Positions 49,401 to 54,613 of a stretch of 64,000 nt of DNA are shown here, in pieces (position 1 is the first letter of the stretch; each line of letters begins with the position of its first letter). The notes under the pieces were generated by a model. The model had not been told where the DNA came from. It searched no databases and worked only from the letters and a program-made list of their open reading frames with translations. This DNA is from Brasenia schreberi (taxonomy: Eukaryota; Streptophyta; Magnoliopsida; Nymphaeales; Cabombaceae), in the NCBI GenBank assembly GCA_036023115.1, contig JAYKKT010000048.1, positions 5,418,001 through 5,482,000 on the forward strand, given 5' to 3'. The position numbers were made by a program, and so were the translations under genes.

Positions 49401-52400
49401 CTTACCCGATAATGTTCCGATATTCCAAGAACCAATACGAATCTTATTATCTAGGACTAGCTTCCTTACCCTCCGCATCCGTCCATAATCAAAATGCGAA
49501 GACCCTCTCTGAAAATTTTTCACTACATTCGGGCGGCAATGTAGCGGGACTAACTTCTTTACCCACACCCGTCCATGATGTGGGAACCCTCTCTGCAATT
49601 GATTCACTACATTCGGGCGAAAATGTAGTGGCCCTTGCTTACTTCTTACTGCATTCGGGCTCTGCAGCACGTCGCTAGGCGGGGACGCCCCAAAGCAATG
49701 CTCATAATTTTTGTAATCCATGTTGTAGAGATCCGACGAAGTTTTACGCTGGCTGTCGGAAGCCTAACACAACCCTCCTCCTTTATCCGGGCTTGGGACC
49801 GGCAATGCAAGGGTGATCCCTTATATGGGCGGAGTTTAAGGCTTAGTTGTTGTTGTTGTATTATAATATGTACATATAACAACAACAACAACAACTAAGC
49901 CTTTTCCCATACTAGACGGGGTCGGCTACATGGATTCTTTGTTTCCACAGATCCCTATCGTGTGCCATGTTAGCAGTTAACTCCCAATAAACTAGATCAT
50001 TCTTTATTGTTTCTTTCCAACACTTTTGTGGTCGTCCTCTAGCTCTTTTAATACTTTTCAAATTTAGTTTTTCTAACCTTCTTACAGGTTCTTCTTTTGA
50101 TCTTCTTTCTATATGTCCAAACCATCTTAAACGATGTTCTCTCATTTTATCCTCTATTGGTGCCACTCCTAATTTGTTTCTAATAACCTCATTATGTATA
50201 CAGTCTTTTCTTGTATGGCCACTCATCCATCTCAACATCTTCATTTGTGTCACAGACATCTTTTGTACATGTTGATGATTAACTGCCCAACACTCAGAAC
50301 CATAAAACATGGCAGGCCTAGTGATACACCAAAAAAAAAAAAAATTCAAAATTTTCTTTTCAATTTTTTTTTTCAAAATTTTTTTTGCATGTTTCTACCC
50401 TCTCTTCACTTCCCTTCAAGGCATCCTCCAATATGCTTATAATTTGGGTTTATAATTTCATGAGATCGCAAACAATTAAAAACATTTAGTTCTCTCGGTT
50501 CATTGAGTGGGGATTTCACAACTTCACTATTTTAGGGTTCACGTTACATGACTTCCATTGAGTTGAAGATGATCAATGTATGTGAGGCTTAACTCAGTAT
50601 GTGAAGTGAGAAATGGAGCTCAAGCATTAGTTAAAAAGCTAGTCTCCAATAAGAAAAAAAGGGGACATCATCAAGTAATAATATCACATCATTGAGGTGT
50701 CATAGACTCAATAATCAAAGAAATGGAGTTCATTGTTTTGCTCACATATGAAAATTAGCAAATATGACAACTACATGTACAAAGATAGCAGTTTGTTAAT
50801 TTTGATATATTAGATGAGTGGATTATGGAAGATAACGAAGAAAATGCACTCCTAAGTCCTAATCGAAGAAGACATTGCATGAATTAATTTGAAGTGCAAT
50901 AACATCATCAAGGAGAAGATGAAGATTATTTAGTTAATGATCCTGATACAAATTTACAATATGTAAAATGTAAATGTATTTCATTTTTTTATTCAAAATA
51001 TATAATTTTGGATGTAATTGTTCAATATTGAATGTTCAATTTGTGCTAAACTTTGCATTATATGAATTTAAAGCAATTACCAGATTTTTCCAATTTTTTT
51101 CAGATTTTTTTTTATTTTTTCGGATTTTTAATTATTTTATTGATTTTTTAAATAATTTTTATAGTTTTTTAATATTAAAGTACGATACGATATGATACAC
51201 CCATATCGTGGAGCCCAGCGATACGCATCAGACAACACTGGTCTGGATGATTATTTGCTCGACAATGCATCAGGGATGTGAATCAAGATTTTCTGAGACA
51301 CAAAGGTTTGGGGGAGGGGGAGGGGGGCGGGCGTTCACAAAACTGCATGCAGATCACAATTCACGTGATCCAAAACTCTCTCTCTATATAATATATATGT
51401 ATATACATACATACATACATACATACATACACACATATATGTACATATATATGTATCTATGTACGCACAAGCACAAAAGACAGGAATCACATTTAGTGGT
51501 TTCTATGGATGGGGCTTGACCCAAACTTGCCCTTTGCAGAATCCACTATAACAGACCGGGTCTGGCATGGTAAATCTAACTAATATATGGAACTTGGTAA
51601 ATTTTATGAAAGTTTGTAACAAACCACATCTGATCCAAGCTCCAATAAGATCCACAAAAAATTTAATGTAACATCTTTTAAATTTCTTTGTATGGTTCTC
51701 ATTTTTCTTATAGGATCCAGATATGTAGTCTCTCTTGGTGGGTCTGGTAAGACCTAAATCTAGGTCATTGCGAGGATTGGAGTGTAATGTGGAACTGAAC
51801 TTACCTGGATCCCTAGATAAATGATGGATGTTATCGTATCAGAACCAAGGGCCTGAAAGTTTTAGTATGTCAAGAGGGTTTACTTATTTCCCAGCATTCC
51901 TATCCTATCTAGTATCCACTAATAAGACGTAAAATTAGTGGGTATAAGCAGGTCAGGTTTTACTTGAATCTGGCTGTCATGGAACCCATTAGGACTTTAG
52001 AACCATAGTTTGCTATAAAATAATGGATCCATTTAGTTACTGGTCAAGCCTACAAGATATGACTCTCCTATGGAGCCAGATATAGTTTATGAAAATGTTA
52101 TACCAAATCTAGATCGGACTTGAGTTTTGAGTAACTTCTTCATAGTTTGTCTGCAGAAACACTAAAGATACGTATACTTTTCTATATAACCGGGTATGTT
52201 TTGCACTTCCTTTCATGATCTGAAATTGTTTTTTTTATCATGGTAGACCCTTACCTAGTTCTACCATCCCAAAGTAGGAGCCAGACTCGGTTATACCTGA
52301 ATATGAAGGTTTGGTGGTTAGATCAACCAGCTGGGTAAGGAACATCACAGTATCATAGTGAAAGGGTCTAAGTGAATCCCTCTTCCTTGTATTTGGTCTT

Positions 52401-53056
52401 TTAACATTCACGGCTTGGTTGTTTGGGTCTTCACCCTCGTGCAAATATGTTCACTTTTTCCCATCAAATAATCTGAGGCATTTTTGTGCTCTTTGTCTAC
52501 TCATTATTTGTCCTTATGTTTTTATTTAACTTTTCATGAGCCGCCATGCAGCGAGAACAATGAAGACAGGAGAGAGATCAAGCAAGTCCAATTGTATGAG
52601 ACACGATTCGTTGTGACATGTTTGATCATATGTTATCTTGCTCATGAATGCAATAAGAACTTTTGAATTGGTGAATTGTTGTTGCTTCCTGCAGGCTTTG
52701 TTTATTCCTGTTGATATACTTTTTTTAGAAGTTTGTGTTTCCTACATATGTTCTCTTCCAGGAATTACCATTTTCTTTCTTTGCTGGTATGTGACTATGA
52801 AATGTTTTGTGATCAACGTTCGATTTGTTTTTCCTGTTCTCTCGGAGGTGGGGATTTCTTTCCACAGTTCAAGTCCATCATAATGCATAGTCAGCTAGTC
52901 CGATTTGCGTATCTGCTCTCTTGATACTCTAATAATTTTATTTATACTTCTATGTTACTGCAGTACAAAAATGTAAGACCAGACTATCTGAACAACATCT
53001 GGAAGGTTATCAACTGGAAGTATGCTAGTGATGTCTACGAGAATGAGACATCATGA
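13139..53056 (+). CDS. MSD1: Mitochondrial manganese superoxide dismutase (split gene)
   Basis: Exons: 13139-13433, 14813-14859, 14939-15064, 15195-15251, 46101-46178, 52964-53056, giving 231 codons plus TGA, the usual length for plant Mn-SOD (about 228-235). All introns are GT-AG and the frame is continuous across every junction. The enzyme converts two superoxide to O2 and H2O2 in the mitochondrial matrix. Residues 1 to about 28 are basic and serine-rich, as expected for a mitochondrial presequence; the mature enzyme begins near [13 protein letters not shown]. Metal-ligand regions are present: HHQKHHQAY (first His and gateway Tyr), [10 protein letters not shown], and DVWEHAYY (Asp and His). 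The start codon was chosen because the presequence follows it; an in-frame ATG at 12995 extends the frame but is probably 5' UTR. The oddity is intron 4, 30,849 bp of nested transposons, and intron 5 of 6,785 bp. I see no coding damage. Confidence 0.96.
14066..14601 (-). mobile_element. RTE LINE, 5'-truncated 3' end (copy H) in MSD1 intron 1
   Basis: The minus strand carries the RTE C-terminal coding region ([20 protein letters not shown]...) and the 3' end whose complement is read here as (ACA)n CTAAGCC. It is flanked by a perfect 14-bp target-site duplication, ATTCAGAACCTAAT, at 14052-14065 and 14602-14615. Single-event 5'-truncated insertion, antisense to MSD1. Confidence 0.95.
14813..14859 (+). 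CDS. MSD1: MSD1 exon 2
   Basis: A 47-base exon. With the split codon from exon 1 it reads [16 protein letters not shown] and supplies the second metal-ligand histidine. Acceptor TTTTCAG, donor GTAAGT. Confidence 0.95.
14939..15064 (+). CDS. MSD1: MSD1 exon 3
   Basis: Codes 42 residues beginning [16 protein letters not shown] and ending GSGWV. This is the start of the C-terminal alpha/beta domain. Acceptor AACAG, donor GTGAGT. Confidence 0.95.
15195..15251 (+). CDS. MSD1: MSD1 exon 4
   Basis: Codes 19 residues, [19 protein letters not shown]. Acceptor ATGCAG, donor GTAATG. It lies immediately upstream of the 30.8-kb intron and ends in phase 0, matching exon 5. Confidence 0.95.
15990..16079 (-). 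mobile_element. Ty1/copia RNase H C-terminal remnant
   Basis: The minus strand translates as [16 protein letters not shown], the conserved end of copia RNase H (QLADVFTKSL). The next hAT element starts at 16080, directly after TTGATAC. A matching minus-strand copia RT piece lies on the far side of that hAT (19129-19720), so the two probably come from one element. About 1 kb between RT and RNase H is missing. Confidence 0.7.
16080..19128 (-). mobile_element. hAT transposon with decayed transposase (copy 1)
   Basis: The left end at 16080 reads CAGTATTGTTCGACGCGTAT, matching the terminal sequence of the hAT derivatives at 19976-24403 and 46475-51240 (CAGTGTTGTCTGATGCGTAT on the latter's right end). 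Transposase is encoded on the minus strand. The A/T-rich subterminal region and the acidic C-terminus ([10 protein letters not shown]) are shared with the two derivatives, so this is the coding member of that family in the window. The opposite terminus is not found; the element abuts copia RT sequence at about 19128, suggesting a deletion there. Transposition is by cut and paste with 8-bp duplications in this superfamily. Confidence 0.8.
16724..18625 (-). pseudogene. hAT transposase pseudogene
   Basis: Pieces in order on the minus strand: a remnant of the BED-finger end ([21 protein letters not shown], 18625 downwards); a basic serine/arginine-rich linker; a DUF659-type segment ([13 protein letters not shown]...[14 protein letters not shown], 17966-17748); a middle segment ([19 protein letters not shown], 17670-17482; [13 protein letters not shown]...[11 protein letters not shown], 17387-17019); and the dimerisation region with CERNWSSLN (16906-16724). 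Frameshifts and stops separate the pieces, so no full transposase is made from this copy. Confidence 0.85.
19129..19720 (-). mobile_element. Ty1/copia reverse-transcriptase fragment
   Basis: The minus strand reads [12 protein letters not shown], then [15 protein letters not shown] and [11 protein letters not shown], the ordered start of a copia RT domain. The sequence just upstream resembles the integrase-RT linker. It ends at LNG where the hAT copy 1 sequence begins. Frames are broken. Confidence 0.85.
19722..19967 (-). mobile_element. Old RTE LINE fragment, left part (copy L)
   Basis: Diverged minus-strand RTE sequence covering the RT segment (complement of [13 protein letters not shown] region). 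It stops at the 8-bp target site ATCTTCCT (19968-19975) of a hAT derivative and resumes at 24404. The two halves align end to end against other RTE copies. Confidence 0.8.
20211..23523 (-). mobile_element. Full-length RTE LINE (copy A)
   Basis: Runs from the 5' leader (complement of GGGCGGAGTT, near 23520) to the 3' end (CAA)n CTAAGCC at 20211. It is flanked by a 13-bp duplication TGAACAAATAAAA at 20198-20210 and 23524-23536. On the minus strand it encodes an AP endonuclease (GSWNIGTL near 23090), a linker, an RT with [10 protein letters not shown], and a C-terminal region. Several stops and frameshifts break the frame, and the RT catalytic region reads VNILLVES where copy C has [10 protein letters not shown]. 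An in-frame 78-bp duplication (20427-20582) repeats 26 residues of the C-terminal region. Confidence 0.94.
20427..20582 (-). repeat. 78-bp in-frame tandem duplication inside RTE copy A
   Basis: Two copies of a 78-bp unit starting CTTCTTTTGATC (20427 and 20505). On the coding strand this repeats the 26 residues beginning [19 protein letters not shown]. Other RTE copies in the window carry one unit only. Confidence 0.93.
24404..24615 (-). mobile_element. Old RTE LINE fragment, right part (copy L)
   Basis: Continuation of the diverged RTE at 19722-19967, resuming after the hAT insertion with TCTTCCTCCATTCC and the TCTTTTGGTTTCTCC segment found in all RTE copies. It fades out near 24615. Confidence 0.78.
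24906..27763 (+). mobile_element. RTE LINE, slightly 5'-truncated (copy B)
   Basis: The plus strand begins inside the endonuclease (ATATCGGAACATTATC, the GSWNIGTL codons of other copies) and ends with GACCCCGTCTAGTATGGG, AAAAGGCTTAG and (TTG)n at 27763. Readable parts: endonuclease with [14 protein letters not shown], the RT core with [10 protein letters not shown], and the C-terminal region (27336-27734). Stops and frameshifts break the frame. It shares a two-base deletion with copy A near 25766 (complement near 22245). Confidence 0.93.
27773..28151 (+). repeat. 5' LTR of outer copia element
   Basis: Starts TGTAATCAACC and ends ATTATA immediately before the primer-binding site TGGTACCAGAGCC (28152-28164, complementary to the initiator tRNA-Met end as in most plant copia). 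It contains a 34-bp tandem duplication (27897-27964), each unit carrying TCTATATAATCC, which looks like the LTR TATA region. Confidence 0.8.
28152..28164 (+). other. Copia primer-binding site (outer element)
   Basis: TGGTACCAGAGCC directly after the LTR end, close to the standard TGGTATCAGAGC that pairs with initiator tRNA-Met. Confidence 0.8.
28733..29101 (+). repeat. 5' LTR of inner copia element
   Basis: 369 bp, ending CCTTCATTACA. The TATA-like TTCTATAAATACTTCC matches the 3' LTR. The first dozen bases have lost similarity to the 3' LTR (which begins TGTAAATTATAAAT). Confidence 0.87.
29102..29114 (+). other. Copia primer-binding site (inner element)
   Basis: TGGTATCGGAGCC immediately follows the LTR; one base away from the usual TGGTATCAGAGCC. 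Confidence 0.85.
29498..29523 (-). mobile_element. 26-bp RTE 3'-end insertion
   Basis: A tiny piece, (CAA)n CTAAGCCTTTTTCC, identical in layout to the RTE 3' end. It sits between two copies of a 22-bp sequence: ATACCAAAGAAGCATGAAAATA at 29476-29497 and ATACCAAAGAAGCATGCGAATA at 29524-29545, two mismatches apart (listed here as site duplications). The host copia sequence runs through uninterrupted if the insert and one repeat are removed. This is an extreme 5' truncation. Confidence 0.88.
31053..31288 (+). pseudogene. Captured RNA-recognition-motif gene fragment
   Basis: The frame from about 31053 reads [34 protein letters not shown] and [10 protein letters not shown], the order of an RRM of plant hnRNP/Musashi type, with RNP1 as RGFSFIVF (consensus RGFGFVxF). 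The RNP2 region ([10 protein letters not shown]) is degraded. The frame reaches IRTV and is then cut by an RTE. Right of the RTE (about 31951-31975) the sequence GACGGCAGAACTTTGAGG continues the same gene (DGRT-), so the fragment was intact across that point before the RTE came in. It lies inside TIRs, so it is a transposon cargo, not a host gene. Confidence 0.8.
31290..31953 (-). mobile_element. RTE LINE, 5'-truncated (copy I), nested in the TIR element
   Basis: 3' end (ACA)n AATTAAGCC at 31290; coding C-terminus (31342-31662) and part of the region downstream of RT (31693-31930). 5' end near 31953. Flanks CAGAACTGT (about 31281-31289) and CAGAACTTT (about 31957-31965) look like a short imperfect duplication within the RRM fragment. 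Confidence 0.9.
34537..34923 (+). repeat. 3' LTR of inner copia element
   Basis: 387 bp, starting TGTAAATTATAAATATGG after a polypurine tract (GGGAGGG) and ending CGTTACA. The first 100 bases are rich in GGCC/AAGGGCC blocks that can pair with each other. TTCTATAAATACTTAT is the TATA-like segment. Confidence 0.88.
36462..38139 (+). mobile_element. Old RTE LINE fragment (copy M), split by a TIR element
   Basis: Strongly decayed plus-strand RTE from the RT core (CTTATAAGAGAAATGTATGAC; ATTTGCAGATGACATTG, the ADD motif codons, near 36612) to the 3' end (CTATCTAGTATGGG and GTTG, about 38139). A 39-bp duplication at 37183-37260 lies in its C-terminal region. Interrupted at 37295-38051. Confidence 0.85.
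37295..38051. mobile_element. Non-autonomous TIR element (copy 2)
   Basis: Ends CTAAGTCACAC and GTGTGACATAG are imperfect inverted repeats, flanked by a perfect 8-bp duplication ACTGTTAG (37287-37294 and 38052-38059). The left subterminal region has five CGACAC(C) repeats; the right has (GCACCC)n. Outer sequences match the element at 30720-32083 in reverse orientation, but the interior differs and no RRM is present. A third copy starts at 63730. hAT-like by duplication length; 757 bp. Confidence 0.88.
38140..38599 (+). repeat. Possible copia 3' end: polypurine tract and LTR start
   Basis: AAGGGGGGAG (about 38514-38523) followed by TGTTGGAGATATTAAG looks like a polypurine tract and LTR start on the plus strand. 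No second LTR is found, and the upstream stretch 38140-38510 has no readable pol. Low certainty. Confidence 0.35.
38600..39668 (-). mobile_element. Ty1/copia gag-protease remnant
   Basis: A 104-codon frame (38932-38618) reads [23 protein letters not shown] (given here in part) with [14 protein letters not shown], the copia protease region, where the family has D-S-G-A; here the active-site triplet reads DSR. Further minus-strand sequence to 39668 looks like decayed gag. Not functional. Confidence 0.72.
39670..41577 (-). mobile_element. RTE LINE 5' half, decayed (copy J)
   Basis: Minus strand runs from the 5' leader (complement of AAATGGGCAGAGTTT near 41577) through endonuclease and linker to just before the RT core at about 39670. 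Like copy G it lacks the 3' half and tail. Heavily mutated. Confidence 0.83.
41585..45010 (-). mobile_element. Second hAT transposon copy, decayed, with nested RTE
   Basis: Aligns in order with hAT copy 1 (16080-19128): C-terminal region (41590-41760), dimerisation region (about 41870-42000), middle region (42070-42250, resuming at 43508-44110), DUF659-like region (44110-44300) and the serine-rich/BED side (44500-44820). It is more decayed than copy 1 and has no readable transposase. RTE copy K sits at about 42268-43507, where roughly 50 bases of hAT sequence are missing. Termini are not identified. Confidence 0.75.
42268..43507 (-). mobile_element. RTE LINE (copy K) with inverted 3' piece at its 5' end
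   Basis: 3' end (CAA)n CTAAGCC at 42268; minus-strand sequence continues to the RT N-terminal side at about 43443, with an internal deletion near 42980 (from the C-terminal half directly to the CTTTGATCCTTGATG segment). It is then joined to 43444-43507, which is plus-strand RTE sequence closely matching the complement of its own 42321-42385. No target-site duplication is visible. Confidence 0.85.
46101..46178 (+). CDS. MSD1: MSD1 exon 5
   Basis: Codes 26 residues from [17 protein letters not shown] to VWEHAYYLQ, including the ligand Asp and His of DVWEHAYY. Acceptor TTTCAG, donor GTAACG. Phase 0 on both sides. Confidence 0.95.
46546..49837 (-). mobile_element. Full-length, best-preserved RTE LINE (copy C)
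   Basis: Runs from the 5' start AAACTCCGCCC (complement at 49837) to the (CAA)n-flanked 3' end at 46546. It encodes one long frame (see the separate entry). The left flank GATACACC (46537-46544) recurs at 50323-50330 to the right of RTE copy D, so C and D share one pair of target-site copies. Confidence 0.95.
46590..49721 (-). pseudogene. RTE endonuclease/reverse transcriptase ORF, three in-frame stops
   Basis: A single frame of 1,043 codons plus TAG. N-terminal AP-type endonuclease ([12 protein letters not shown] near 49420; [23 protein letters not shown] near 49031), basic linker rich in Lys/Ala (48400-48300), then reverse transcriptase ([40 protein letters not shown] near 47345), and a C-terminal region with [14 protein letters not shown]. 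Known role: nicks target DNA and reverse-transcribes the element RNA at the nick. Breaks: TAG at 49284-49286, TAA at 49122-49124 and TAA at 47061-47063; no frameshift seen. The uninterrupted middle part is 672 codons. RTE elements normally have this one-ORF design. Confidence 0.93.
49838..49901. repeat. RTE-tail inverted repeat between copies C and D
   Basis: AAGGCTTAGTTGTTGTTGTTG (plus-oriented RTE 3' end) lies directly after the 5' end of copy C, followed by TATTATAATATGTACATAT and then the reverse-oriented tail of copy D, (AAC)n ACTAAGCCTT. The arms are perfect complements of about 21 bases. Confidence 0.9.
49878..50322 (-). mobile_element. RTE LINE, 5'-truncated 3' end (copy D)
   Basis: Carries the C-terminal coding region ([19 protein letters not shown]...) and tail; 5' end at CAGGCCTAG (50322). 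It is followed by GTGATACACC, the right partner of the target-site copy left of RTE C. Copy D was probably first, and C inserted in or next to its tail. Confidence 0.9.
51249..52963 (+). other. MSD1: MSD1 intron 5, non-repeat remainder
   Basis: Ordinary AT-rich intron. It holds a (TACA)n/(TATA)n microsatellite at about 51385-51460 and a G-rich run near 51311-51331. No coding sequence is recognised before the exon 6 acceptor. Confidence 0.6.
52964..53056 (+). CDS. MSD1: MSD1 exon 6 and stop
   Basis: Codes the last 30 residues, [20 protein letters not shown] through YENETS, then TGA at 53054-53056. Acceptor TTACTGCAG. The [18 protein letters not shown] block is the conserved C-terminus of Mn-SODs. 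Confidence 0.95.
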   Translation, partial: YKNVRPDYLNNIWKVINWKYASDVYENETS

Positions 53057-53144
53057 TCTGACAGGTAAACAACACGTCTGTACTGAAACTTTGTCTGTGC
53101 TCAGAGCCTACTACTGCAAATGGAAATGTATACTGGAACACCTC

Positions 53145-53150
53145 AATAAA
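53145..53150 (+). terminator. MSD1: Candidate poly(A) signal of MSD1
   Basis: AATAAA 89 bases after the stop codon, followed by a T-rich stretch. This is a plausible near-upstream element for 3' end formation. Confidence 0.55.
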
Positions 53151-53534
53151 ATTTTGCCTCTTTTCACTTGTCTGGCTGCAATTCTTTTCTCCTCTTCGTT
53201 TTTTGGACGCTTGTGATGTTCTAAAATAAGATGTTTAAAATAGTTTAGGCATTTGGAGATATTGGCTTAGTGGAAACTTTAAATTGAAGGTACAAGAAAC
53301 TAAACAGTCATATGCTTTAAAGGAAGTCGAGAAAGGTTCGAGAATGATGAAAGGAAACCATCATCACTTGCGTTCTTTTAGAGTTACAAGGTACAGTACG
53401 AGGACGGCTAATCTATGCTTGGCATCAGAAAAGGCTTCCTTTGGGTTTCAATATAACTTGTGAAAGGGTTTCCTAGGTATTCATTTGGTTTGAATAATAA
53501 TCGAAAACTATGCCATTTAAGTTTCTAGATGACT

Positions 53535-53630
53535 TTTGCACAGCGAGCAATATAGCTCACCTGGCTAGGTCGTCAACGGTTCAATACTCGGAGCGTGAAC
53601 CCCATTGTACCAGAAAGAAAAGTCTGTAGA
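53535..53630 (+). repeat. tRNA-derived SINE-like copy
   Basis: Box A TAGCTCACCTGG is a full match to the pol III consensus, followed 16 bases later by a box B-like GGTTCAATAC. The 3' side reads CCCATTGTACCAGAAAGAAAAG, like the copies near 500 and 1310. Located downstream of MSD1. Confidence 0.5.
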
Positions 53631-54613
53631 TAACTTCAGATCTTTTTTGAATATATATATATATATATTATATGTATTAACAGATGTATATAAATTATGG
53701 GATATCAGGAATAGTTTCTCGAACCAAGCATTATTGGTTCTCGACTGAGGTCCTCATCACGTACTGAAGCTGCAACCCGAAGTGAGCAACAAACGAATAG
53801 CAGGTACAGGTCATGTGTTGAAAGAAAACCTACAAATGTCAAACACATTTCATTTATAGTCGTAAGAATGGTTCTTTCATCCTTTCGAATCACTGGGGTT
53901 ACAGCAAGACCATCTGAGCGTATTAAACAAAGGAGGATTTTCAATGTGACATTAAAATATGCCTTTCCGTGGTGCATGTGCTAACTTCTCTATGGTTTGG
54001 TTCTTTAGCAGGCGTATCATCAGACAGCAAACGGTGTAGATGCAATTTGTGGCTTGTCACAAGTGTTGGATACGATTTTAATACTTCTGAAAACTTCATC
54101 CCGCCGTATTTGTACCCTAAGCGGCAAGGCTGGGTTCAGGTTGGAACTCCGACTGACCTGAACCAGTTGAATCGGATTTAACAAGCACATGAAAATTGGA
54201 ATGGCCGTATCCAGATTACATCTGAAACCGGCTCCGGATTCAACTAATAATGTGTATTCAATTAAATTAGTTACTTGGTTCATTTGTCAACAGTGCCCGA
54301 GATTGAAACTTATCGAACTGGGCATTGAGTGAGAGGTAGAGTCGCCGCATAGGGAAAAAATCGATTACCGTGGAGGAGCGGAAAGGAGCATATACCTTGC
54401 AACCTGTCGTGGATAGAGCCCGTCATAATCCCTCATGCATGAGTTTTGGGGATAACACAATTATTGTGTAAAAATTTAAGTTCTGCTTAAATCTCTTAAT
54501 GTATTTTGGTTTAGATATATACCTGTAACTGTCTGACATTTGTTGTCAGACGTCTATTATTCTTTGTATAAGATATTTATTTTTTTAGGCAAACACTTCA
54601 CATATCTTACAAA

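Larger units (their letters stand above)
46475..51240 (+). mobile_element. Non-autonomous hAT derivative (element B) in MSD1 intron 5
   Basis: The left end is TAGTGTTATCTGTATCGC; the right end is the complement of CAGTGTTGTCTGATGCG. It is flanked by GTCAGGAT (46467-46474) and GTCTGGAT (51241-51248), 8 bp with one mismatch. A near-perfect subterminal hairpin CGTATCGTATCGTGGC / GCCACGATACGATACG lies at about 46497-46535. The right part (50390-51240) is collinear with element A, including the decayed transposase C-terminus near 50850. Without its nested RTE copies it is about 1 kb. Confidence 0.9.

Noticed and set aside
51208..51519. 103-codon ORF spanning the TACA/TATA microsatellite
   Set aside because: Most of its length is low-complexity repeat translated as IHTYIHTY; there is no family similarity.
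46101..53056. Exons 5-6 as a separate broken SOD copy unrelated to exons 1-4
   Set aside because: Phases match at the exon 4-5 junction, no residue is duplicated or missing, and only one copy of each exon exists in the window.
53535..53630. A functional tRNA gene
   Set aside because: Pol III boxes are present, but no acceptor, D or anticodon stems can be paired. A SINE head is the better reading.
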